Source: Nonomuraea sp. NEAU-A123
GTDB taxonomy: Bacteria; Actinomycetota; Actinomycetes; Streptosporangiales; Streptosporangiaceae
Direction of reading: 5' to 3'
DNA length: 64,000 nt
Assembly: GCF_018603905.1 (NCBI RefSeq)
Contig: NZ_JAHFZZ010000023.1
Span: 1 to 64,000 of the forward strand
Positions 42,210-49,383 of this stretch are shown here, piece after piece. Each line of letters opens with the position of its first letter. Within the stretch, counting starts at the first letter, position 1. The translations under genes were made by a program, and so were the position numbers. The notes beneath the pieces were generated by a model. The model did no database searches, had not been told where the DNA came from, and worked only from the letters and a program-made list of their open reading frames with translations.

Positions 42210-43106
42210 TTACAGTCCCACGCCGAACAGCACGTTCGCCGCGCGTGGCCAGTCGACGGCGAGTGAGATGAACGTGCCGCTGTCTGGGGCGGGTTGGGCA
42301 CCCCACTGGCCGCGGCCATACGTCACTTCGACCTGCGCCCAGGTGAAGGCGTCGCGGTCCAGGACCGCGCAGGCGGCGAGAGGGTCGTGGAGAAGCTTGC
42401 CCTCGGGACGGTGCGAGAGATAGAGGGCCATGGCCTCACGGGCGAGGACGGCGCCGGGCGGGAGATCGGGGGTGGCCAGGAGGCGGGCCTGGAGAGCATT
42501 GTCCCAGACGACGCCGTGGGTGACGTTCTTGGAGACCAGGTCGCGGTGGGCGATGCGCTCGGAAGCCAGGGCGGTGAGGGTGGCCTTCTTGTCCCCGCCG
42601 AAGTTGAAGGTCTCGCATTGGGTACGGCCGGCGAATTTCGAGAGGCGGTGCTCGGGCGGGACGAGGTTGTCGCCGGCGAAACCGCCCTGGGCGACCCAGC
42701 GGGGGATGGCCAGGCCGGGGTGGTGGAGCAGGAACTGGCGGAGGTTGTGCAGCGGTGCGCCGGTGAGGAGAACAGCGTGGGGGGCGGCAGTGAAGGCGGC
42801 GGCAAGGATTTCGTGGGCGACGCCGTCGGGACGGGCCGCTGGAAGTGGGCCGAGCCAGTTGTGGTGGAAGGCGGAGACGGCATCGGCGGGACTGTCGGCG
42901 TGGCGAGCGCCGACCGGAACGCCGACGCCGAGGCGGTTCAGCAACTCGCGTACGACCGCGAGTTGGGCGCCGGTGCCGGGATTCACGGTAACGGCGGCGA
43001 GCCGGACGCGAGGGTGAGTGGCGAGCAGACACAGGGTCAACGCGTCGTCGGGGTCGCGAGTCTCCATGTCGAAAACGACACAAACGGTCTGTGTGTCAGA
43101 GCTCAC
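42210..43106 (-). CDS. IUNH-family nucleoside hydrolase-like protein
   Basis: From GTG 43106 the product has 298 residues. The N-terminal CVVFDMETRDPDDALTLCLL is the calcium-binding Asp cluster, a variant of DTDPGIDDA. VLLTGAPLHNLRQFLLHHPG and a late HDPLAACAVLD complete the nucleoside-hydrolase fold. It cleaves N-ribosyl bonds of an unknown nucleoside. TATCTT six bases before the GTG and absence of a ribosome site indicate a leaderless message; longer starts at 43187 lack support. Confidence 0.85.
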   Translation of the reverse strand: MSSDTQTVCVVFDMETRDPDDALTLCLLATHPRVRLAAVTVNPGTGAQLAVVRELLNRLGVGVPVGARHADSPADAVSAFHHNWLGPLPAARPDGVAHEILAAAFTAAPHAVLLTGAPLHNLRQFLLHHPGLAIPRWVAQGGFAGDNLVPPEHRLSKFAGRTQCETFNFGGDKKATLTALASERIAHRDLVSKNVTHGVVWDNALQARLLATPDLPPGAVLAREAMALYLSHRPEGKLLHDPLAACAVLDRDAFTWAQVEVTYGRGQWGAQPAPDSGTFISLAVDWPRAANVLFGVGL

Positions 43107-43112
43107 CAGGCG

Positions 43113-43118
43113 AAGATA
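43113..43118 (-). promoter_or_regulatory. TATCTT -10 box of the nucleoside hydrolase gene
   Basis: Six bases separate TATCTT from GTG 43106, matching the other leaderless starts in this window. Confidence 0.5.
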
Positions 43119-43194
43119 GCCGATCGAGGACGCGAGGCGGCGGGCGCGTCTCGGTATGGGTCCCGTCGCGCCAGGGAGTCGACGCAACGGGACC

Positions 43195-43420
43195 CTACTT
43201 GCCTCGGAGCGTCAGGTTCGGTGGCGCCGAGGCGGTAGTGCGCGCGTTCGGGATCGGGATCGGGATAGGGAATGAGCTGTGCACCCACATCGGGTCCACC
43301 GTGCAGGCGGTCATCCGCCACACTCCGTCGTCGTCTTTGCGGAAACGGTGGATTTGGGTCCGTCACCGGGCGGCATCACCGCCCGGCCCGACGTGAACCT
43401 GGACCTTGACCTTCGAGGGG
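43195..43420 (-). pseudogene. possible NTF2/SnoaL-like C-terminal remnant with in-frame stop
   Basis: Directly downstream of the SnoaL gene, the minus strand reads SKVKVQVHVGPGGDAAR, TGA, then RTQIHRFRKDDDGVWRMTAC, TVDPMWVHSSFPIPIPIP and a TAG. The second part looks like the last strands of an NTF2-fold protein (FRKDDDGVWRM). The TGA interrupts what otherwise could be one chain. It is probably the end of a decayed second NTF2-like gene. PIPIPIP comes from a GGGATC tandem repeat. Confidence 0.4.
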
Positions 43421-43834
43421 TCAGTTCTCGCGGGTCCAGGCGGGCGTGATCCGCTGTTCGCGGAATCGCCAGCCCGCCGGCGTCCGTACCACGGTGCCGG
43501 CCAGTCGCAGGCCGCCTGTGAAGTGGGGCGCTTGGCCGTCGCGGTAGTAGTACACCAGCGAGTAGGCCGAGACGGCCGCTTGGTCGCCGTCGACGTCCAC
43601 CAAAAGGTCAGTGGTCGTGTGGAGGGCCTGCTGCCCCTCGACCTCGCCCTGTCGCATGAAGCCGGCGACCTTGTCGAGGCCGCGGAGTTCGCCTCCGCGC
43701 GGTGAGTGCACCGTCACATCGTCGGTGAAGACGGTGTCGGCGTCCTCCCACCGCTTCTCGTCGAGCAGGCGTGCGAAGCGGGTGAACAGGTCGGCGATCT
43801 CGATACGGTCGGCGATCAGCGTATCTGTGGACAT
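43421..43834 (-). CDS. SnoaL-like/NTF2-fold protein
   Basis: The 137-residue protein has the SnoaL_4 pattern: RIEIADLFTRFARLLDEKRW, DADTVFTDDVTVHSPRGGEL, then TTTDLLVDVDGDQAAVSAYS and GGLRLAGTVVRTPAGWRFRE, ending RITPAWTREN. Such proteins are polyketide-cyclase-like isomerases or ring-cleavage enzymes, and many are unassigned. AGAGGA lies before ATG 43834. It is 53 bases downstream of the MarR gene in the same direction, so the two may form an operon. Confidence 0.85.
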   Translation of the reverse strand: MSTDTLIADRIEIADLFTRFARLLDEKRWEDADTVFTDDVTVHSPRGGELRGLDKVAGFMRQGEVEGQQALHTTTDLLVDVDGDQAAVSAYSLVYYYRDGQAPHFTGGLRLAGTVVRTPAGWRFREQRITPAWTREN

Positions 43835-43887
43835 TGCATCCTCTTTCATTCTGGAGGGCGGTGATGTTGTCTTTGTGCCAGAAGGGT

Positions 43888-44328
43888 TCAGGGGCCGACC
43901 AGCACCGCGTTGGCCCTGTCCAGGACGATGCTCAGGACGCGGCCCGCGGTGGCCAGGTCCTCGGCTGGCAGGTCGCCCCACAGGCCCTGGGTGATCGGGC
44001 CGATCGCGGTGCGGACCTGCGTCCAGCGCGCCTGTCCCTCGTCGGTGACCTGAACGCGGCCGTCGCCGCCGTCGCGCAGGAACCCTGCGGCGGTCAGCTC
44101 GGTGATGCGTTCGGCAACCGCCGCCTGGCTGAACTGTGTGGCACCGCTGACCCGGCGGATGAGCTCGGTCCGGTCGATGACCCCGCCACTGACCACGGTC
44201 AGCGTGAGGGTCACCCACTGGGGCTCGGTGATGCCGGTCCCGGCGAGCTGCCGGTCCAGGATCGCGTTGAGCGCCTTCTCGGTCTGGCCGATGAGCGCGG
44301 TACCGAAGGCCTGGGCTGTGGTCGTCAC
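43888..44328 (-). CDS. MarR-type winged-helix regulator
   Basis: The 146-residue protein has the MarR core: NAILDRQLAGTGITEPQWVT, LTVVSGGVIDRTELIRRVSG, and AVAERITELTAAGFLRDGGD. GTG 44328 is chosen because TTGGAGA lies six bases upstream; the TTG at 44340 is an alternative. It sits upstream of the SnoaL gene and divergent from a second MarR gene, with AACGTTT direct repeats and a CGTTAG palindrome between. Likely autoregulated and controlling the SnoaL gene. Confidence 0.85.
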   Translation of the reverse strand: MTTTAQAFGTALIGQTEKALNAILDRQLAGTGITEPQWVTLTLTVVSGGVIDRTELIRRVSGATQFSQAAVAERITELTAAGFLRDGGDGRVQVTDEGQARWTQVRTAIGPITQGLWGDLPAEDLATAGRVLSIVLDRANAVLVGP

Positions 44329-44356
44329 GATGATCTCCAAATCCGTTCATAGAACC

Positions 44357-44416
44357 AACGTTTGCTTAACTAACGTTTCCGGCACGAACGAATTTACATC
44401 GTTAGCGCGACTAACG
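44357..44416. promoter_or_regulatory. operators between two divergent MarR genes
   Basis: AACGTTT occurs at 44357-44363 and 44372-44378 (15-base period). CGTTAG-N5-CTAACG (44400-44416) is a perfect inverted repeat just before the rightward MarR gene. The shared ACGTT/CTAACG words suggest related binding sites. Confidence 0.6.
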
Positions 44417-44437
44417 CAACAAGGTAGGATCGGCGTC

Positions 44438-44935
44438 ATGACCAGCAGAGCCGAAGCCGCGGACATGCCCGACGACGGCGAGATCAAGACGCCGGACAGG
44501 CTGCGCCGACGGGCCAGTCGCCTGCTGTCACAGATGACCGCGCAGTCGGACCGGCTGACGAACGAAGGGCTGGCCCAGGCCGACGCCCGCAAGTGGCACT
44601 ACGCCGCGCTCGCCTCGTTGCAGGAGTACGGTCCGGGCAGCCAGGCGACGCTGAGCCGACGCACCGGCATCTACCGCAGCGACATGGTCGCCGTCCTCAA
44701 CGAACTGGCGGAGCGCGGCCTCGTCGAGCGGGCACCGGATCCCGGCGACCGCCGCCGCAACGTCATCACGATCACCGCCCAGGGCCGCCGCCACCTGCAC
44801 TGCCTCGACAAGGTCCTGGACGACCTCCACGAAGAACTGCTCGCCCCGCTGCTCCCCGCCGAACGCGACCAGTTCGTGGACCTGCTCACCCGCCTAGTGG
44901 ACCACCACACGCAGCAGGCGCACCGGGCCCCCTGA
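44438..44935 (+). CDS. MarR family transcriptional regulator
   Basis: The 165-residue regulator shows the full MarR winged helix: WHYAALASLQEYGPGSQATL, SRRTGIYRSDMVAVLNELAE, RGLVERAPDPGDRRRNVITI, TAQGRRHLHCLDKVLDDLHE. The wing DPGDRRRN is canonical. ATG 44438 begins 22 bases after the CGTTAG/CTAACG palindrome, fitting autorepression. It is divergent from the other MarR gene. Confidence 0.92.
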   Translation: MTSRAEAADMPDDGEIKTPDRLRRRASRLLSQMTAQSDRLTNEGLAQADARKWHYAALASLQEYGPGSQATLSRRTGIYRSDMVAVLNELAERGLVERAPDPGDRRRNVITITAQGRRHLHCLDKVLDDLHEELLAPLLPAERDQFVDLLTRLVDHHTQQAHRAP

Positions 44936-44993
44936 CCCCCGGCATCACACCAGTGGGCGGCGAGGACCCGGTTCGCGCAGGCCCGGCGTGTGC

Positions 44994-45085
44994 TCACGCG
45001 TGGGCCTCGACGTCGAAGACCGCCTTCCCGGCCACGCGTCGGCCGCGCAGTGCGTCGACGGAAGACAGGGCTAGCAGATCGATGT
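44994..45085 (-). pseudogene. possible oxidoreductase C-terminal remnant
   Basis: The minus strand reads DIDLLALSSVDALRGRRVAG, then KAVFDVEAHA, TGA. RGRRVAGKAVFDVEA resembles the final strand of quinone-oxidoreductase/zinc-alcohol-dehydrogenase-like enzymes. The frame is continuous with the 3' end of the NTF2 gene at 45071 in another register. It is only a fragment, and similarity is by eye. Confidence 0.35.
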
Positions 45086-45433
45086 CTCGTGGCGCAGGAC
45101 GGCCCGCCAGCCGTCGGGGGTCCGGCGATAGGCCGTCGACGCGTACCAGGACTGCGTTTCCTCGCCCATGGTGCTCATCACCTTGTAGGCGATCACGGCT
45201 GCCGCGTCGCCGAGCCGCTTGACGACGACATCGTGTGCCTGGCTGCGGCGTTCCGGCTGGCCGGACTCCTGGGCGTAGATCTCAAGAAGCTCCTGCCTGG
45301 AGCTGAAACCGTCGTCCCCCATGTGCACGAAGTCCTCGGCGCAGTGGTCCAGCAAGAACCCTCCGTCGCCCGTCACCTCGGCGTCCAGCCAGTGCTGCTC
45401 GATTTCCCGCAGCGTTCTTTCCAGGTCGCTCAT
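45071..45433 (-). CDS. NTF2-like DUF4440 protein
   Basis: The 120-residue protein matches the SnoaL/DUF4440 fold: DLERTLREIEQHWLDAEVTG, DHCAEDFVHMGDDGFSSRQE, DVVVKRLGDAAAVIAYKVMS, YASTAYRRTPDGWRAVLRHE. Function is unknown. ATG 45433 is preferred; a GTG at 45451 is in frame. A perfect Crp-type palindrome lies about 86 bases upstream. The 3' end overlaps an oxidoreductase-like remnant, so a deletion may have joined them. Confidence 0.82.
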   Translation of the reverse strand: MSDLERTLREIEQHWLDAEVTGDGGFLLDHCAEDFVHMGDDGFSSRQELLEIYAQESGQPERRSQAHDVVVKRLGDAAAVIAYKVMSTMGEETQSWYASTAYRRTPDGWRAVLRHETSIC

Positions 45434-45518
45434 TTCTGCCAGCCCCTTCACCTGATGTGAGGTGCGGCCCCCTGTTTCCAGCTTTGCCTGACGCCTCCCC
45501 GCCGGGCGCGTCCTCTTA

Positions 45519-45534
45519 TGTGATGTGCGTCACA
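45519..45534. promoter_or_regulatory. Crp-type site 1 (TGTGA-N6-TCACA)
   Basis: TGTGATGTGCGTCACA is a perfect match to the Crp/FNR-type consensus used by actinobacterial Crp. It is upstream of the DUF4440 gene (start 45433). Confidence 0.65.
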
Positions 45535-45659
45535 CTCGACCAGAACGGAGCCGCGGTCGCTCGCCCGACTGGACGGCAACAGCGGGTACCGCTCCTGCCG
45601 TCACACCACCTCGAAGCGGAGCGGCATGTGACGGCCGCCGCGATCCTTCGCGCGCCCGG

Positions 45660-46430
45660 CTAACCGCTCCAAGAGCAGTAACGGACTGCGGGCCGCCGCA
45701 TGTCAGGCGTCCGGCATGTCTGAGTCGGCCGGGTGGTGGGCTTGCTGACCTCCGGGTCGGGCTCCTCGGTGGCCGCCGCGCGGCCCTCGCCACCCTTCGA
45801 GCGTGCCCGGTACGTGGTCCAGTAGTCCGACGAGTGGTACGTTCCGCGCTCGGCCCTTGCGCCCACCCGGGGGATGCGGTGGGAGATCGGGATGTAGTAC
45901 CACGCGTAGCCGCCATCCTCGTCGTCGCAGTGAACGTCGCCCGTGCGGACGCGCGTGCTCGTCCGCACGCAGACCTCGACGCGATCGGCGTCATCGGACA
46001 GCGCGATCGCATCTCCGCTGCCGCCCTTGTCCGAGACGCGGACCCGGTCATCGCCCGGCGATTCGAACGAGCCGGACTTCGGCTTCTTGCCGACCGGCGG
46101 GATCTTCTCGTCGAGGGTCAGGTAGTACCAGGCGTAGCCCTTCTGGGCGTCGTCGCAGGGCCGGTACGCCGTGCGCAGCATGGTTGTCTTCCCGACGCAG
46201 ATCTCCGCAACGGAGGGCAACTCGTCTTCGTCGGAGAAGTCCTCGTCTTCGGCGAATGGGTCGTCTTCCATGTCACCGAAGTCCGAGGATCCCGTGTCGT
46301 CAAAGTCCGAGGGCCCCCAGCCGTCGAGCCCCTTTGAGGGGGTAGAGCATGCGACGGCGGCGAGCAACGCGGCCAAGGCCAGGCCCAGCCGGGCGGCGCG
46401 TAAGGCGGATGGCGACAACGGCCCTCCCAT
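45660..46430 (-). CDS. lipoprotein with two tandem GYAWYY domains
   Basis: The 256-residue protein from ATG 46430 has a lipoprotein signal (LAALLAAVAC, Cys28) and an acidic Asp/Glu-rich linker (about 40-70). Two copies of a roughly 60-residue unit follow: ICVGKTTMLRTAYRPCDDAQ, KGYAWYYLTLDEKIPPVGKK; and VCVRTSTRVRTGDVHCDDED, GGYAWYYIPISHRIPRVGAR. Each has two cysteines likely forming a disulfide. It is attached to the membrane outside the cell. The function is unknown and I do not recognise the family. Confidence 0.75.
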   Translation of the reverse strand: MGGPLSPSALRAARLGLALAALLAAVACSTPSKGLDGWGPSDFDDTGSSDFGDMEDDPFAEDEDFSDEDELPSVAEICVGKTTMLRTAYRPCDDAQKGYAWYYLTLDEKIPPVGKKPKSGSFESPGDDRVRVSDKGGSGDAIALSDDADRVEVCVRTSTRVRTGDVHCDDEDGGYAWYYIPISHRIPRVGARAERGTYHSSDYWTTYRARSKGGEGRAAATEEPDPEVSKPTTRPTQTCRTPDMRRPAVRYCSWSG

Positions 46431-46886
46431 AACGGAAATGTCGGCATTTCGCAGAGGGAGCAACGAGAGCCGCCATCGCAGAGTTCCGCTTTCGCGAAGC
46501 CGGAGTTCGAGGCACCAATCTAATGATCTCCTTGAGCGCGGTGGGCAGCTTCTCTCCTCCGGTTCCGGCAGGGTGCGGCTCGAATTGGCCGGGGCCGAAG
46601 GGGCGGGAATGCCCAGGCCGGTGCCTCGGCGAGGAGGAGGAATGAGATGGTCTGCGGCGCCAACCGGCACATCATCCCGATCCCGGATTTGATGTTAGGA
46701 ACGGATCTTGAGCATGGCTCGGTGATGGCAGCTATTCACGCCGTTTGCACACCTGTGGATTTCTCTCCGAGCAAGTAGCTCACCATCGCCTAATCCGTGT
46801 GACGCAGATCACACCCCATAACGCGAACTCGTGCCAGCCGTATGGGCGAAAGCTGACGAACCAGCGCGTACGGACAGGAGCACCAT
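46431..46886. other. 456-base intergenic region
   Basis: No gene is supported. It holds the second Crp-type site (46798). Otherwise I see no hairpins or repeats of note. Confidence 0.5.
46798..46813. promoter_or_regulatory. Crp-type site 2 (TGTGA-N6-TCACA)
   Basis: TGTGACGCAGATCACA lies 73 bases before the ECF sigma gene start. Both half-sites are perfect, as in site 1, and a flanking G/C extends the symmetry by one base. Confidence 0.68.
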
Positions 46887-47477
46887 GTGATCGCCGAAGA
46901 ATTCGGCAGAACCGACGACGCCGAGCTGATACGGCGCTCGGAGCGCGTTCCGGAGGACTTCGCCGACCTCTTCGACCGGCACGCGCCCGCCATGCGGCGG
47001 TATGTCGCCAGGCGGCTGGGCCCCTCCCTGGCCGACGACATCGTCTCCGACGCCTTCCTGACCGCTTTCCGGCGCCGACACCGCTACGACCCGAGCCACC
47101 CCGACGCGCGGCCCTGGCTGTACGGCATCGCCGCCCGGCTCATCAGCCGGCATCGGCGGGTGGAGATCCGGTTCTACCGGGCGCTGGTCCGCAGCGGCGT
47201 CGACGAGATCGCCGAGCCGTACGCCGAGCGCGTCGACGATCGGGTCGCCGCGCAACAGACCGGGCTGGCGGCGGCTCTGGCGCAGCTCTCACCCGGTGAC
47301 CGGGAGGTGCTGTTACTCATCGCCTGGGCCGACATGTCGTATGAGGACGTGGCCCGTGCACTGGGCATCCCGGTCGGCACCGTCAGATCCCGCCTGCACC
47401 GGGCCAGGGCCAAGACGCGCCAGGCGCTCGGCGGAGCCAACCCTGTGACCACCCGAGAGGAGTCTTTCGATGGATGA
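46887..47477 (+). CDS. ECF RNA polymerase sigma factor
   Basis: The 196-residue sigma factor has region 2 (EDFADLFDRHAPAMRRYVAR, LADDIVSDAFLTAFRRRHRY, PWLYGIAARLI) and region 4 (LAALAQLSPGDREVLLLIAW, MSYEDVARALGIPVGTVRSR). It is of the group paired with CU044_5270-type membrane proteins. It starts at GTG 46887 after AGGAG, and overlaps its partner gene by eight bases. A Crp-type palindrome upstream suggests cAMP-linked control. Confidence 0.92.
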   Translation: MIAEEFGRTDDAELIRRSERVPEDFADLFDRHAPAMRRYVARRLGPSLADDIVSDAFLTAFRRRHRYDPSHPDARPWLYGIAARLISRHRRVEIRFYRALVRSGVDEIAEPYAERVDDRVAAQQTGLAAALAQLSPGDREVLLLIAWADMSYEDVARALGIPVGTVRSRLHRARAKTRQALGGANPVTTREESFDG

Positions 47478-48450
47478 CCTGCGATCGCTGCGCGCCTGGC
47501 GCGCCGAAGTCCCCGAACCGGGCGAGGAGTGGATCATCCCGGAGCGCCGGCGGCTGCTGACGCGGATCCGGGGGCGCCGGCGGGCGCTGGGGCGCCGCCT
47601 GCTTGTGGTCGGAGCGCTGGGGGCCGCCGCCGCGCTCGCCGTGGCCACCCTGCGGCCCGAACCGCCCACCCCGGGCCCAACCAGCACGCCGTCGGTCGTC
47701 CGGCTCGACTCCAGCGTGGTACTTGCCCGCGCCGCCGAGGTGGTCGGCAGGCGCGGGAGCGCCCAGGTGCCCCTGCCGACACAGTGGCAGTACACCAAGA
47801 CCCTGGACAAACAGCCGAACTCAGACACGATCAGGACCAGCGAACAATGGGTGCGCTACGACGGCATGCAGGCCGCCAACTTCGGCGAGGACGGCGAGCT
47901 GCACGTCGGCCCCGAGGGCGATCCTCGGGATCCAGGCGATGACGACCTGACGCCGCAGCAGTACGACGCCAAGCTTCGCGACCTGCCGACCGACCCGAGG
48001 AAGCTGCTGGCCAAGGTCACCGGCGATCGCCACTGGATCGAGGGGGCACGCGAGGAGGGTGTTCCCAAGAGCGTCGTACCCGCCAACGTTCGCGCCTATA
48101 ACGTGATCATGCTCTACCTGAGCAGGTACGGCACGATGCCACCGAAGCTGGAGGCGGCCATGTATCGCGCTCTGGCGCTCATTCCCGGAGTCCGGATCGA
48201 GCAGGGCGTGAGCGACGCCGCCGGCCGCCGTGGGCTGGGCGTCTGGCTGGAGCTAGCTGGTGATGCGTGGGCCGTCCGCAAATACGAGATCCTGGATCCG
48301 GCTACCTACCGCTACCTGGGTAGCCGGATAGTCTGGCTGCGTGATGAATCGCCGCCCGGCATGAGCGGGCCCGTCACCCGCAAGGGGGCGGTCTGGAGCA
48401 CGGCCCTGCTGTCGTCGGTGATCGTCGACCGTCCCGGCCAGCGAGGCTGA
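47470..48450 (+). CDS. CU044_5270 family membrane protein, ECF partner
   Basis: A 326-residue single-pass protein. The cytoplasmic N-terminus (MDDLRSLRAWRAEVPEPGEE) ends in a basic stretch RIRGRRRALGRR, followed by a TM helix (about 44-60) and an outside domain. The N-terminal part is a candidate sigma-binding region and the outside domain the sensor, by analogy with other ECF partners. The CU044_5270 family nearly always follows an ECF gene, as here. ATG 47470 lies within the sigma gene end, giving translational coupling. Confidence 0.88.
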   Translation: MDDLRSLRAWRAEVPEPGEEWIIPERRRLLTRIRGRRRALGRRLLVVGALGAAAALAVATLRPEPPTPGPTSTPSVVRLDSSVVLARAAEVVGRRGSAQVPLPTQWQYTKTLDKQPNSDTIRTSEQWVRYDGMQAANFGEDGELHVGPEGDPRDPGDDDLTPQQYDAKLRDLPTDPRKLLAKVTGDRHWIEGAREEGVPKSVVPANVRAYNVIMLYLSRYGTMPPKLEAAMYRALALIPGVRIEQGVSDAAGRRGLGVWLELAGDAWAVRKYEILDPATYRYLGSRIVWLRDESPPGMSGPVTRKGAVWSTALLSSVIVDRPGQRG

Positions 48451-48462
48451 GCGCCGCGGTGG

Positions 48463-49302
48463 CTACTGGATGGGCACCGCGGTGCCGGAGACCTTGACGC
48501 GAGAGTCGCCGGGAATGGTGCTACAGGTCAGGAGGCTGGGCCGCCCCATGTCGACGCCCTGGTGGATGGTGAGAACGGCGCCGTCTTCCAGGCGTCCCAG
48601 CGTACGTAGGTAGCCGGTGAAGGCGGCGGCCGCGGCGCCGGTGGCCGGGTCCTCGACGACGCCGCCAGGCGGGAACGGGTCGCGGGCGTGGAAGACGGTG
48701 GGGGATTCGGGCCAGAAGAGGTGGACGGTGGTCCATCCCGAGTCAGCCATGATCTTGCCCAAGGCCTCGAAGTCGTAGTCGAGATCGGCCAGGCGACCCC
48801 GGCCGGCCGCGGCCAGGACGAGGTGGTCGTTGCCGGCGTTGGCGATGTGCGCCGGGTAGGCGGGGTCCACGTCGTCGGCCGACCAGCCCAGTGCGGCGAG
48901 CGCGGGCCGTACCTCCTCTTCGGAGGCCGGGCGGGTGGAGGTCGGCGGGCTGGTCAGGGTGGCGGTGATCCCACCGGCCTGATCTGCGGTGATGTCCACC
49001 GGGACCGGGCCCGCCTGGGTGGCCAGGTGCACGGTTCCGGGGCCGATCCGCTCGCCGAGCGCGACCGAGGCCGCGATCGTCGCGTGGCCGCAGAAGGCGA
49101 CCTCGGCCAGGGGGCTGAAGTACTGGATCCGGTAGTGGCGCTCGTCCGTCGGGTGCAGGAAGGCACTCTCGGAGTAGCCGAGTTCGGCGGCGATGGCGAG
49201 CATCTCCGCGTCTGACAATTCCCGGGCATCCAAGACCACTCCGGCGGGGTTGCCGCCGGTGGGAGTGGTAGTGAAAGCGGCATACCTAAGGACTTCGTTC
49301 AT
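48463..49302 (-). CDS. PhzF-family isomerase/epimerase-like protein
   Basis: The 279-residue protein follows the PhzF pattern: MNEVLRYAAFTTTPTGGNPA, AAELGYSESAFLHP (catalytic Glu in the GYSES-like motif), IQYFSPLAEVAFCGHATIAA and FPPGGVVEDPATGAAAAAFT. PhzF relatives isomerise or epimerise small molecules; the substrate here is unknown. ATG 49302 is favoured by family length. It is convergent with the CU044 gene and has no phenazine genes near it. Confidence 0.9.
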   Translation of the reverse strand: MNEVLRYAAFTTTPTGGNPAGVVLDARELSDAEMLAIAAELGYSESAFLHPTDERHYRIQYFSPLAEVAFCGHATIAASVALGERIGPGTVHLATQAGPVPVDITADQAGGITATLTSPPTSTRPASEEEVRPALAALGWSADDVDPAYPAHIANAGNDHLVLAAAGRGRLADLDYDFEALGKIMADSGWTTVHLFWPESPTVFHARDPFPPGGVVEDPATGAAAAAFTGYLRTLGRLEDGAVLTIHQGVDMGRPSLLTCSTIPGDSRVKVSGTAVPIQ

Positions 49303-49383
49303 GCGGTCATCATGACGCATGCCGGTCTGGACAGACGCCACGAGCTGGGCGGGATCGGCTGCGTCGATCGCCGCCCACCGTGC

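Noticed and set aside
45457..45663. Short plus-strand frame between the DUF4440 and lipoprotein genes
   Set aside because: No ribosome site or family pattern, and it covers the Crp-type site; it is likely intergenic.
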